Notes under the pieces: model-generated
Told to the model about the DNA's origin: nothing
The model's input: only the letters and a program-made list of their open reading frames with translations
Database searches by the model: none
DNA from: Glossina fuscipes
Taxonomy: Eukaryota; Arthropoda; Insecta; Diptera; Glossinidae
Reading direction: 5' to 3'
DNA: 64,000 nucleotides
Assembly (NCBI RefSeq): GCF_014805625.2
Contig: NW_023998433.1
Span: 124,001 to 188,000, forward strand
Part shown: positions 26,680 to 38,060 of the stretch, piece by piece
How positions within the stretch are numbered: the stretch's first letter is position 1
Layout: each line of letters opens with the position of its first letter
Made by a program: the position numbers and the translations under genes

Positions 26680-27760
26680 AAAGAAATGAAAAAATAAATT
26701 TACCCTTACAAAAGTCAGTTACCGATAATAAAAAACAAAAAGCCGGCAGGAAATACTAAAATATTTTTACTCTACTCAATTACAAAAGAAAAGCCACGGC
26801 ATAAGAGTCAACAACCCATGCAACAACAGTTGGTAATGAGAGCAAAAAAAAAAAAAAAATTTAACATAAATCCTTAAAAAGAGTTCAAAAATAGAACAAC
26901 TGAGAATAGGTAAAAAAAAAACAACACAGACTTACACTCCCACTCTCGTATATTTGCCGCAGCCCCCCCTCCCCACCGCCACCTCAACGTACACTATCAA
27001 CCAAAAAGCAAATAAAATATTCTACAAATTACAAAAGTATGTAAACTTTTCCTAATGCTTGTGGCATTACTAAACAACGAACATACACACACGCAACATG
27101 GATAAGGCAAGAGCGAAAGATGATGAAGTGAACGGGGCTGGTAGGGGGGGAGGGGGGAGGGTGAGGGGTAAAACTGGCAAAATAAATGAAATAAAAACTA
27201 AACATATATAGGTTTACACAAATGTAGTTTTAATACTTGGCAAACAAACAGACGCAAACATACATACATTTACATATACATATATACAAGTATACATACC
27301 TTGATAGACCGACAAACTTATACGGAGTAGTGAACAAAATAGAAACACAACATGCCAGCACATCAACAATTTTCAAGAATTTTACAGTTATTTTGTTTCC
27401 CCCACCCAGTCCTTTTTTCCTTTGCTTGACTATAAAATAAAGTACAAGCATAGTTGTTATTATGCCAGCATCGCCTATTACCGCTAGGCGAACTGCGCAA
27501 CTAAACACAAATTATGCACAAAATGAGACTACAATAACAATAACAACAACGAGAACATAAACAGCGTGAAGTAACAAAATGCCAAACAGTAAAAAATCAA
27601 CTGTAACAATATGTATAAACAGAGGAACACTCGCACGCAATGACACGAACCAACCAACACATTATAAATTTTATATGGGTTACACAAGTAAATCATGTAA
27701 AAATTGTTTACGTATGCAAATATGATAAAAAGACTAGGAAGAGAAAACACAAAACAAAGA
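26680..27760. other. A/C-rich stretch unlike its surroundings
   Basis: The plus strand is rich in AAC/ACA triplets and short A runs, with a C-rich patch (26962-26980) and a G-rich patch (27144-27168). There is no open frame of note. Such composition is common in fly 5' UTRs and gene-start regions, but no splice donor or start codon in context was found. Confidence 0.4.
27144..27168 (+). other. G-quadruplex motif
   Basis: Four G runs of 7, 6, 3 and 4 with loops of 1, 1 and 3 bases. This fits the standard G3+N1-7 rule and is an outlier in such AT-rich DNA. Confidence 0.8.
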
Positions 27761-29260
27761 AATGCAGTTATTTTTTAAGTTGTTAGTTTTCTTGCTATAG
27801 TTACTGGCGTCTTTTTTCTTTTTTTTCTTTTTTGTTTTTTTTTTGGTGTTTTACTTTGCGTTGTTTTACAGCAAAGTTGTGCCTATAAATTTCTTTCTTC
27901 CCTTTATTTTTCCTTGAGCTCATAAATATGTTATCATATTTCGTCATGAACAGGCAGGAGCTCATGATGTTTGTCGCTGTAGATGTATACTGTTTAGTTT
28001 AAGCTGCTGTGGTATTTGTCGAGGAGTATTTATTTAGTTTAAAAGTTTTGTTTTTATTTTTGTTTCTTTTTCGGTTTCAGTTTCTGCTTCGGTTTCTCTT
28101 GTACTTATTCACTGTCTCAATTTATTCATTTAGCCACTAAACAACCGGAAATAGTTTATAATTGTCTGAAGAATTTCATACATATTTATATTTCTGCATA
28201 TACATGCGTGTGTTTACTTTGGCGCATTAAAACGTTTACCTATACATCATAAAAGTATATATTAAGTTTTACTCTTGTAGCTGCTGCTGTTTTTGTTTCA
28301 CTTGAATTTTACTTCATTAAATATATTTACATTAACAAGAATACGTTACCGCAGGGTAGCTTTGTTATATTGACATTTTTTTTTTTTTGTAATACGTAAA
28401 AGATTTCAAAAAAAAAAGCCGTCTGCGTAACGTTAATTAAAATATTTGTAGAACTATTTTTAGCTAGCCTTAAGTACATTGGATAATTTATTATACAAAA
28501 CGAGGGGAAAAACACAACACAACAAAGCACATGCGTACATGCTATGCAGCAACTTGAGGTTATTATTCAAGCATCAAATAAATAATAACAATAATAATTT
28601 TGTGTTTCTTTTAAACAAAAGCATGACATTTTATAATATTTTATCTGCACATAGGCGCGTACCGAGAATCGAGTAAATTTGAAAAAAAAAATGTGAACTT
28701 AAATGGTAGCAACTAATATAAAATCGAGCTATGCTAAAATTTTCGGTTAGCTTTCCTACTTAATTTACAGACCGGATATCGATATATCGATTGAACGAGA
28801 AACTGACAGAACGAACGATCGACGAAATCGATAAATAAATGGGTCGACAAAAAAAAAAAAAACAAAACAGATTAACGAAGTATTAGTAAGACAGACGAAC
28901 AAACGGACATGTTGATAGACCGACGAAGCGAAAAAGTCAAGCAACAAAACGACAGACTAACAAAGCATTGAATCCACCCAAAACTGACTGAACGGCAGAT
29001 CTATAGATTATTGCTTTAGAGTCATTCTGTGTACGCCGAATTTTGAATTCAGGATTTCATTACACACTTGAAGTTTAAAATTGAAGAACTTTAATAAAAG
29101 ATCAAAATCATCATAATACCTACCTGCATAAATACAATCATCCGTACATACATACAAAACATTGCAATAAATTAGAAGACGAAGAAGTGTATTAACTAAG
29201 GCAAGTTCAGAGAGAAATAAAATGAATTTACATAGACTAAATACCATTAAGTATCTAAAT
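27761..29260. other. Intergenic DNA, no gene seen
   Basis: T-rich and A-rich low-complexity tracts alternate. The only discrete signal is the TATCGATA palindrome at 28777-28784 within a cluster of ATCGAT/CGATCGA motifs (28770-28860). Confidence 0.5.
28777..28784. promoter_or_regulatory. DRE-like TATCGATA palindrome
   Basis: This exact 8-mer is the known binding site of the insect factor DREF, found in housekeeping promoters and boundary elements. A second ATCGATA lies near 28828. No transcript start is evident nearby, so the match may be fortuitous. Confidence 0.3.
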
Positions 29261-29452
29261 CCGCCTGAGTGGCCGATTAGACAAAGGATTTCGATTAGTA
29301 ACGCAACGGTCATAAGTTCAAATCGCAAGGGCGCGAGAGTTTTCAATAAAGCAAATACCCTTAGTTAGTGCTTAGCAAGTGGTTTAAGACTTTACTCTTT
29401 GAATTTATTTCCCTGGTTAAATTAATTGTAATAATAATAATAATAATAATAA
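29261..29452 (+). repeat. tRNA-derived SINE, family A
   Basis: Head CCGCCTGAGTGGCCGATTAG. Box A starts at 29270 and box B is AAGTTCAAATCGC (29313-29325). The body shares TTTGAATTTATT and TTAAATTAAT with the copy at 16349-16530 and ends in (TAA)n. Confidence 0.65.
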
Positions 29453-29459
29453 ATATGTG

Positions 29460-30599
29460 TTAGGTTACGGTTGAGAAATTGTTATTTTTCAGTCATAAAA
29501 TATACGTGTTTGGAGGAAAATTAAATAAAACTTTGCTTGCATAAGTTCGTGGTATGACATAAAGATGATTATATCGACGAACTCGCATTGTTCTTAGATA
29601 TAGTACCAACCTACCAACAATACAAATATTAGCTTAGAATTTATACTTATTTTGGTAACGCTGGACCCGAAACTTATATTGTTTCATTGTTTTATGTAAG
29701 CAAAAGTATTGCCACTTTAATGATTATAACTTTTAAACTAATAACTCAAGAATAACATGAAATTTTGACGCGATTCATTTAAGGGTTATTACTATCTACA
29801 CAAAATGTCCGATGTTTTGATCATCATCGTAAAAGTCTAAATTGGTTTAACCCTGTTTTCCTACACACCAGCCGATAATCGTTTAATTTTAGACCGGGTG
29901 TGATCGGATAAATTCAAAGAGACAAAACAAAAAAACGTCTTTGCCTAATAGATTCTAATCGAACTGAAATTTTCCGATTTGACAACAATCGATTTTTGTG
30001 CAGATAGCAAATATCAAATATTTATGGACAATATGTCTTAAAAGAAATCTTTCCAATTTTTTTGACATCATTTGAAAGATACTGCATAAAGGTCTTGGTA
30101 TTTAACAAGAAAAATACGAGTTTTTAATTTGAACGCATTAGACTTCACCAATCGGGGGTTTTACTTGTACATTTTCTCTCTCCTCCTCTATGTACATCGT
30201 ACATATTTTATAAACTTTAATAACAATATAGGACTAATCAAATAGGTAACACGCTTGAATAAATATGTAAATAGTTGAATGTTAATATGTTCTTTCTATC
30301 ATAAAGCTTAGTTTAAAACTTTATTAACTGAACTCTATTACGTTATTTTACAAATATCTTTAATAATTTAATTCGAATACATCTTTAAAGTTCTTAAAGA
30401 ATAAATTATTTTATCCGTAAAAACGTTCTATCCGGCCCAATGTTTCCCACTTCCGTATCAGCTTTGTTATTAGTTGTTAATTTACTAGAAATTGAGAGAT
30501 CTTTGAGGAAAAAAGTCTTATTAGTATGTCTTGTAGGTGTGTACTTTAATAAATACAGTGTACACAATAAAAGGCATAATTGTGTATATGCCTGAAGTT
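29460..30599. other. AT-rich intergenic DNA, no gene seen
   Basis: No open frame with motif, no recognised repeat. Confidence 0.5.
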
Positions 30600-30880
30600 A
30601 TTTGAAACATTATAGCCAGGCAGAGACGGGCATTAGAAATCCTACACCACTTCGCCTAGTCCAGTAATAATACACACAAAAATTACATACTTCTCTTATT
30701 AATGCAAAGGCATATTTTTGATGAAAGCGCACATATTGGAGGATACTCAAAACATCGAATGACGTGATCTGAATTTAGCAAACTTCATTTAATTGCTAAA
30801 TATTTTATAATTTTGAAAAAACTAGAAAATAGACTTTCTCTCTATAGGAGAGGTTGCTTTCCGTGGTAACTCCTATATAT

Positions 30881-32473
30881 TGTTACGAAAATCCCAAATC
30901 CAGTTAATCTCAGCTAAGTAATTTTCGTAATAATAAATTCCCTAAAGAAGGAAACACCAAATGAGCAGTCGCAGGCGCCTCATGCAGCTGCAGGCCTATG
31001 AAAACGATTAGCGGAAAAGCAGGCTGGGATTAGAAAGAAAACAATAAATTTAGGTATAGAATTTGTGGCAAGGGTTTAACGTCGGTTCCTGCCTGAAAGG
31101 CTTAACCCCACGGCGGCCCATGCCACTTTAAGCGTACTACGCCCCCTGGCGAGTTAGACAATCCCCACAGAGTAGGGGCCTAAACAGCACCAGAGTCCAG
31201 AACGGTTTATTGTGTATGGAACAATGAACCCCACTCTGGTCAGTGGTGAGGCCTAGCCGTACTCGACTGTTCCACTTTGGCTAGGAACTGCCAACCACAA
31301 CCACCACAAGTACTCCCCGAAGGGCCACACCCAAGCAGTCAGGACTCACAAATTGATCAACGATATTCGTTTAAAAGGGAAAAATTGCGCTCGCTTCCGC
31401 CATAAGGCTTCCACGGCGCCGCTGATCAATTACCACCGCAGGCATCCGTGACATATGTTCAAAAGTATATAGGCAAAAGGGGAAAAAGCCTTTCCGTCAA
31501 ATCCCTTTTTTAATTTTTGCATGTATTAATTCTCAAGAGAGTTTTTAATTAATAGGCCAAAGGGAAGGCCATCCGTCAATTTCTTTTTTGTATAATTAAT
31601 TCTCTCTTGAGAAAATTTTTATTCCAACGACTTTATGAGCAAAGACCATCATACACCCGCAGGCATACGTGGCTTTGTGAGGCGAGCCTCCTGACCCCCG
31701 TGACTCCTAGTTTGTTTTGCAAAGCCTTTGGCTTACTTTGGGCGGTTGTTAAAAACAACCGCACTTGCTTCGGATTCTCCATACATTCTGGTAGCCAACA
31801 CCAAGAACTACTTTTCTTCGAGATATATAGGTCTCAGGTATTGCACTGACATGGCAGGGGCGATCTACCATGCACTCGCTAGATTACTACCTTCAACGTA
31901 CTTAAAAACCATTCAGAAATTTCCTAGGTAGTAACTAGCTATAGAGTGAAGAGTTCATCTTCCAGCTAACCCCTCCACCATCTCTCAGAAACTCGTCGCC
32001 GAGTTAGTAGCCCAAAACCTTAAACCCTTCTTAGCCGGCCGAAGCCGTTGCCCGGGGATCACCACTGGGAGGTGAGGGTTTCGGCCATCCAAATATAAAA
32101 GTAGTTTGTAAGGTTAAATTAAAAAAAATAATATAAATACAGTTGTGTAGGGTGCGATCGAGGAGAAAAATTTCGGCAGATTTTGAGAAGAGGAAAACAT
32201 GGTATTAAAAAAAATGCGCTTTTAAACCAAATTTAGGTATAGTAAGATGCTTGTAAAATTGTATATAAATAGAATATTTGTGAAAAGCAGACTAACTGTC
32301 TGGCAAGAACGTAGAAGTTGAGAGTACGGCCAAAATAAATTGTAAATAAATATTCCTACTGTTGTGAAAGACAAGGTAGTAAAATAAAAGAACTTTGAAG
32401 TGTATTTCTCTTGATCAAAATATCCACGATCTAGTGATACGGACTGTATCTTATAAAAGCGAATTTCATAACA
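30881..32473 (+). mobile_element. Solo LTR candidate of a retrotransposon, inserted in an older repeat
   Basis: A 1593-bp insert runs from TGTTACGAAAA to TTTCATAACA, so it has TG...CA ends with a short imperfect inverted repeat. It is flanked by a 4-bp duplication, ATAT, at 30877-30880 and 32474-32477. LTR-type signals appear near its 3' side: TATATAAA at 32262-32269 and AATAAA at 32334-32339 and 32345-32350. The interior (about 31060-32080) is GC-rich against the local background and codes for nothing recognisable. A 4-bp ATAT duplication is typical of Ty3/gypsy elements. A short non-autonomous LTR element is the alternative to a solo LTR. Confidence 0.65.
31471..31620. repeat. Diverged tandem duplication inside the LTR
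   Basis: Two adjacent segments, 31471-31545 and 31554-31620, share the order AGGCaAAaGGGGAA / AGGCCAAAGGGAA, CCGTCAA, CTTTTTT and ATTAATTCTC...GAGA. Confidence 0.6.
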
Positions 32474-32999
32474 ATATGTTAGACATGATGTTTGTTCCCT
32501 TTATAAAATATATCTATTTGATTCAAATTCCCTATCGGTCAATCATTTGCTACAATGCTGCTATAAGCCAGTTTGCACAATAACATATTAAGAATTAAGC
32601 CTTTTTCTGAAGAGCTCTTATCACCCATCAGAAATCTTATATGGAATGGGACCAAAGAATGGATATTTAGCCCAAATTTTGTGGTCTTAATTTTTATGTT
32701 AAATTACTATCATGAACAAATTTTCATCATAAAACGCTAATATTCAGGCCTTTTTGGCATGTAAAAGTTTACATTTGCTGATAATCCTTATATATGGTGG
32801 CATTCAAGAAATAGACCTTCATGGCCCAAATTCAGTAAGATTGATTTTTTATGCCAATTTACTATTATGAACCAACTTTCATCTGGAAATATTGAAAATT
32901 AGACCTTTTTTCCAAATAAAAATTTCGTTTTTTTAGGAAGATTATATGAGAGTGAGTTCAAAAAATTTCCCCGACCGAACTAAATTTTCTACACCAATT

Positions 33000-33310
33000 T
33001 AAAATGAGGAAACACTATTAGACGGCGGGTAATGTTCGGGGAGTGCTCGAAAAATTGGTCCGATCCAAGCCATTTTCAATAGCGTTCATCTTTGGACCAA
33101 AGGACGCCAGCGCAACGAATTTCGTGAGTGAAAGACAAGAAAGGACAAACATCAGGCGATCAGGTGGTCAGACGTACAAAGAAGCTTAAATCGATTCAGA
33201 AAATGATTCTCAATCGATCGGTATAACAAAAGCTAGTCTATCTCAAGTGATTCTGGATGTTGCGTATATTCGAACAAACTTAATATACCTCGTACGACAA
33301 GTAGTGTACG
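33000..33310 (-). repeat. DINE-1-like repeat, minus orientation
   Basis: Core GGTCCGATCCAAGCCATTTT (33058-33077) with CAATAGCGTTC and then AGCTTAAATCGATTCAGAAA near 33183. This is the cleanest copy of the family in the window. Confidence 0.65.
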
Positions 33311-35489
33311 GTATCACAAAAGAAACAAAATTCAACTTGCTTTTGCCCGGTGTTTTTTATGCGCTTTTTATTTGTTCGATTGGTTTTAAACGACTTATTT
33401 CACTTGTGCGTGTTGTTTTGTGCAACTTGTTTGTAAGCGGTGCATAAATATGCCTAGAGATACAGAGAGAAAGAATGTGTTTGCGTTATAGACTACGACG
33501 AGTCCTATGTCCAATCAGAATGTATACTTTAACCATTTCTTTCATTTGGAAATAGTTTTCTCCCTATTTCGCAAGGCTTGACCATATTTTCAAAGAAAGA
33601 CTTTTACACAGCCCCTTCCCACCGCATGGAATAATTTTCCTTTAATATGTTGTAAAAATTTATTGGTTATAGCTACTTATAAAGTTACTGTACACCTTTT
33701 TTTTATAGCTTTTCTTTGTGGGGCTTGATTTGTAAGCATTGTTAACATATTTTTTCTTCACTTAAGTTACAGCTAACTAACACCAACCTAACCCTTTCGA
33801 TATTTAAACAGATTAATAACTTGATTATACCTTAATGAAAAGAACGTTCAGTTATTTGTCAAATTATGAATAAATGGATAAAACACTATACCGTAAAACA
33901 CTGAAAGGAAAAAAACAATTTTTTTACACATACAATTTTTTATCGCAAACGTTTAACTGTCTATTAACTTAAATGCTCTCGCAATCAATTATAATTTTTT
34001 AAAATAACAAAAAGAGAATATTTTAATATAAAAGCAATATGCAAATAAACATTATTCCTATTAGTTAATTAATATAAAACGTAATGAAGTAAAAAACAGT
34101 GGTTTTTTCTTATTAACAAAAAAAATAAATGAATTAAAGCAAAATGATGATTATCGATATTGATGTTAATATTATTAAATTTTTTCTTTCAAGTAAGATA
34201 GAAGTTGAAGTAAATTAAAATGTCAGTAAACATTCACACGTTATGAAGATCAAAACTTTTCGATGATTTATGTCGCCGCGAAAAAATATTAAAGACTCTA
34301 TACTTTATACCTTTCATATTTTTGCTGGGAAGCACTGCACGAGCGATCAAATCACACTGATCAAGCTGATACTTAAATCAATTCGATCTTATAGATAACC
34401 GTAAAAAACTCCATTCGCATCATGCTCGCTATAATCGATCATAATATGCGGGCCAATTATGGTGAGAAACATAGCGCGATTAACCAATGCTCTTAACCAA
34501 TCTATCCATTAAATTAACTATCTAGTAAATTAACCAATCTATCTATCTATTAAAACTAAATCTATTTACCAATGAACAGTTAAGAGTTTTTTTGGTAATA
34601 AATACTAACCTGCTTATTATCTCAAGTTTCTGTTATGGCGTATGCTTCTATTAAAATAGTGTTTGATCAATTCAGAGATTGTGTTTAATTTCCGTAGTCA
34701 TTTAGTACCAATTAACGTCTTAATATGATTATCTAAACGAAGAGCATCTTCGGCATAATATGCATATTAGAATCGGTCTTCCATACATCAAGCAATTTTT
34801 AGCTCATTTGCAATTGTTTATGAAACTTCGGTCGTAACCTTATATCACTACTTACGTTCGATATTAACCTGGGAGGTAATCACATAGTTGAAAGTTAGCT
34901 TTCACTCTTTTTTCAAACAACTAACAACGAAAGCGAAAGCTAACCATTTCAATTGTGATTATCCCCTGATCGTGCAGGGAGAGAAGCATTGCGTCGACCA
35001 GAAATTTTCTCAATGAAATGGCTTTTTGTTTACGACGCCCTTTTACCAATTTATCTTCGAAATCCATCTTTGTCGTTCGCATTTAAATAATGTCTACACT
35101 TCGGATACTTTCATTTAAAAGTAAGTGTAAAGCATATCTTCTCGAATTGTCGTAAAAAATGACTCGATTGAATAATGTTTTCTTGACAAACGTAAGAGCT
35201 TGAAGCAATACGAATATGTTCAGACTTTTGAGCGTCTTTCCGCTCGCTTTTACCTGAAATTTTTCTTGTTGCAAAAATTGAAATTTACCGCAGGCGAAGT
35301 TTGCTAGAAGCCATTATTTATCAAGACGAGCGGGAAAATTTTTAGAAAGAAACATTGAAAGTAGCATCAAAAACTTGGAGACGAAATTAAAGCAATTGTC
35401 GACATAAAATTTGTTAAATCATTTTAAGAAAAAATAGTCCTAAGTATTACTTAAGACTATGTAAACAATAATATTTATATTACTTTAAT
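33311..35489. other. AT-rich intergenic DNA, no gene seen
   Basis: A short degenerate tandem array of TTAACCAATCTATC-like units lies at about 34487-34560. Nothing else was recognised. Confidence 0.55.
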
Positions 35490-36500
35490 ATATGTTAGCA
35501 TTTTACGTAGTGGACAAATACGAGAGTTGCGCACACATGAAGGGTACAATATTTTCTTTTTTTTTAAACCCATCACTCAAGGCTGAGGGCTATATTGATT
35601 TCATTAAAACCTTTGCAACGCCCAAAAGGAAACTTCGGAGACCCAGCAAATTATATTCTTGGTCAGCATCAAATTGTGAACCGATTTAAGCATCATCGTC
35701 TGTCCGTCTAACTATCTGTGTAATGTCTATTGTGAACCTTCTTCTGTCCGCAAAACGGAAGCTATCGTTTTCAAGCCGGGCAGAAACATTGAAAGCCCTT
35801 GTACGCAAGTTGGTATTGTAATTAAGCTAAGTCCGTCGAAGGACATGCCTACAATACTACGTAATGTGAGGACACCTCGGTTTTTCCAAAGTATTAAAAA
35901 ATTGGTTTTTTGCTTATTGCTTGCAAACTGCAGCAGATAAATCCACAAATATTTAAACGTATATTCCATTTGTAATACTGTATAATGTATACAAAAATGG
36001 AAAAAATCTTAATTTTTTTGCAAAACTTTTATGACGCACCGAAACAAGCTTTAAAAATCCCATACGGTATATAAATTCTTAGTCAATGTCAAACTCAAAA
36101 TACATCCTAACATGTCCGTGATGTCCATGTACCTATCTGTCTGCCTGCGCGACGACGTAGTCGCTATAGTAAACATTATCCCGTTCGCAAAAATAAAGGT
36201 ACTGCCTATACACATGCAAAAGAATTTGAAAATAGTGCAAACACGAACACGTCTACAACGCCCACGCGTCTATATAAAAAAAAAACTGTGAATACCTTGT
36301 TTTTTTCCTTGTTTTTTGCTTGTTACTCATAATCCACAACCCATACAACATATAAATTTCTACCTTTAATCTGAAAATAGAAAAAAGCGCAGCCGCGCCC
36401 ACCCAATACGGTATATGAACATTTAGTTCTTTTCCTTCTTTTAGGATCGCGGTGATGGATATAAAAGAATCGGTCTCGGCCGAATATAATTTTCTTACCT
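35490..36500 (+). repeat. DINE-1-like repeat, long copy, upstream of miple exon 1
   Basis: Aligns along its length with 51040-51905. Shared segments include TATATTGATTT...ACCTTTGCAACG, CGGAGACCC / GCGACCCCC, GTATTGTAATTAAG / GTATTGAAAATGGG, GACATGCCTACAATA / GACATGCCCGCAACA, and a terminus whose reverse complement reads GTAAGAAAATTATATTCGG...TATCCATCACCGCGATCC. The segment near 35660 (ATTCTTGGTCAGCATCAA) matches the DINE-1 consensus phrase as I remember it. Confidence 0.6.
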
Positions 36501-37035
36501 GTTGTTTTTTTTTTTTATTTTGTATTAATTATAAATTCAATGCATTATAATTCATTGTTTTCGTTTTTTCATTATCTACTTGCTTTCAGGCTGTTTGTAA
36601 CGCTTTTCTGTAATCAACATTTTGCTCCCATTTGTTGTGAATCTCATCAATAAAAAGAAAAAAAAAGAAAAAAAAAAGAAACGTTAAAACTAAAAGTCAG
36701 AACAGGACACAACGAAAGCGAGAACATTTTTAAATCAATACACAAAAGTACACCCGGTTGCCCTTCGGCTTTACTACGTATGCCGAGCAACAACAAATAG
36801 CAATTGAATTGTGTTGTAACATTATTACGCACATATCATAGAACGAAATTGAAAAAAAAAACAACAAAATTTTTTGTAAAAGTAAAGTAAACAATTGTAT
36901 TTCTTTTATCATCACCGCCGTCATCACAGTCATCACATCAGCATAGTCATCATCATTATCACCATCATCATCATCAGTATTAGTTAAACATTGCTATCGC
37001 CATACAAAGCAAATAATACACAAAGCACCAGCAAA
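36500..37035 (+). promoter_or_regulatory. Upstream region of miple exon 1, probable 5' UTR or proximal regulatory DNA
   Basis: This stretch lies directly before the miple start codon. It holds A-rich runs, a degenerate CATCATCAC tract at about 36907-36976 and a CAAAATG start context. No TATA box plus initiator pair stands out, and further upstream non-coding exons cannot be excluded. It is bounded on the left by a DINE-like repeat ending near 36500. Confidence 0.3.
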
Positions 37036-37267
37036 ATGAAACATTACCACCGTCAGCTGTTATCGATGTGCACAGCAATGCTGGCATTGGCCTCCTCCAT
37101 GTCAATGTTGCCACATTTAGCACATGGCACAACGGAGGTACAAGAGACACCATTAGCACTGCCGGTTGCCGAACAGACACAACCAACAACAGCATCACAG
37201 GGTGAAATCTGGGAAGAAGACGATCATGAAATATTAATACGCAATGAACGCGGCACAAAGAACGATG
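37036..37267 (+). CDS. miple: miple-type midkine/pleiotrophin homologue, exon 1 (signal peptide and acidic spacer)
   Basis: This is the first coding exon of a secreted heparin-binding growth factor of the midkine/pleiotrophin family. It encodes 77 residues plus one base. Residues 1-31 form a signal peptide: a basic start (MKHYHRQ), then a hydrophobic run rich in Leu, Met, Ala and Ser ending near AHG. A Pro/Thr/Gln/Glu-rich spacer follows, then an acidic patch (WEEDDHEI). I chose the ATG at 37036 because it sits in a Drosophila-like CAAAATG context directly before the signal peptide. The frame stays open 15 codons upstream to another ATG at 36991, which would bury the signal peptide. The exon ends in a canonical donor (ATG|GTAAGT, phase 1). 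The spacer itself carries no recognisable domain, so membership rests on signal peptide, matching phase and order with the next two exons. Confidence 0.72.
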
Positions 37268-37798
37268 GTAAGTAACAGCACCAGATATTCATGGTAAGTA
37301 CAAATACAAGTGTTTGTCCCTATTTGCTTATAAAACGCTTGGTATTTCTTATGCTACATGTCTGTATGCTTTGCTTTCATATTCTAATGCCACCATCACA
37401 GAGAGAAGCAAATGTGTGCACAAGTTAACGATTTCTTTGCAAGTTTCCTCAAATATTTTAAGAGAAAGTATTTACGTTGAAAAATCTCAAATCTCTGTTT
37501 CAAAAAGGATCAAAATGAAGGAAAAATAAAAAAATGCTAAACAGAAATGATTAAGTTCGTTATGTGTAAGTTGTATCATGAATGAAGACTAAACCGTTCA
37601 AGTTAAAAAAAGTTTCAGGAGATTTTGATCGACTCTTCTCCTCCATCCCGTTTTGCTTCGTTAAAGAATACCTTTTGCTTGGACGCATCGCAACTTATTG
37701 CAGTTGGTTTCCGATTTTTCAAGCCAAATTGTCGCTCATAAACACCCAGTCGATATGATAATTTTGTGTATGCAGGATCTGTAGCCATATTTTACATA

Positions 37799-38060
37799 CA
37801 GTAATCGCCCATATTACGCGTTTTCATATTACGCGATTTCAATCCCCCGTATAAGACGGGCATTCCCCCATATACATATATCTGTACTGTGAAATTTATA
37901 ATGATTTTCACGTGCAAAAGATTCGTTAATACCAAAAACAGAAAAATGTTTGATGATTTAGCTTATACGAGATCGTAAGAATGTGTTATACGGGAGTACC
38001 CATAAGACGGCTTTTTCTATAACGCGAAACCAATCTACTGCGTTATAGGGGGAGTTACTG
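37799..38060. mobile_element. pogo-like MITE in miple intron 1
   Basis: 262 bp with imperfect terminal inverted repeats, CAGTAATCGCCCATATTACG on the left and the complement of CAGTAACTCCCCCTATAACG on the right. It is preceded by TA; the right flank reads CA. The internal repeated ATTACGCG/AACGCG motifs near both ends resemble transposase-binding subrepeats. Less certain than the element at 49490-49896 because the TA duplication is imperfect. Confidence 0.5.

Larger units (their letters stand above)
30600..32990 (+). repeat. AT-rich interspersed repeat (R3), split by an LTR insertion
   Basis: Two flanks, 30600-30880 and 32478-32990, align with the uninterrupted copy at 46130-46760. Shared phrases include CACCACTTCGCCTAG / CACCACTTTGCCTAG, ATCGAATGACGTGATCTGAA / ATCAAATGGCGTGATTCAAA and ATGAACAAATTTTCATCATAAAA. 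The family is non-coding and not identified by name. Confidence 0.6.

Noticed and set aside
31607..31931. Two overlapping open frames in the GC-rich LTR interior
   Set aside because: They are not conserved-looking, overlap in different frames, and fall in a sequence that behaves as an LTR.
36907..36976. His-rich coding repeat from CATCATCAC units
   Set aside because: It lies upstream of the best start codon and the frame across it is interrupted; a 5' UTR microsatellite is simpler.
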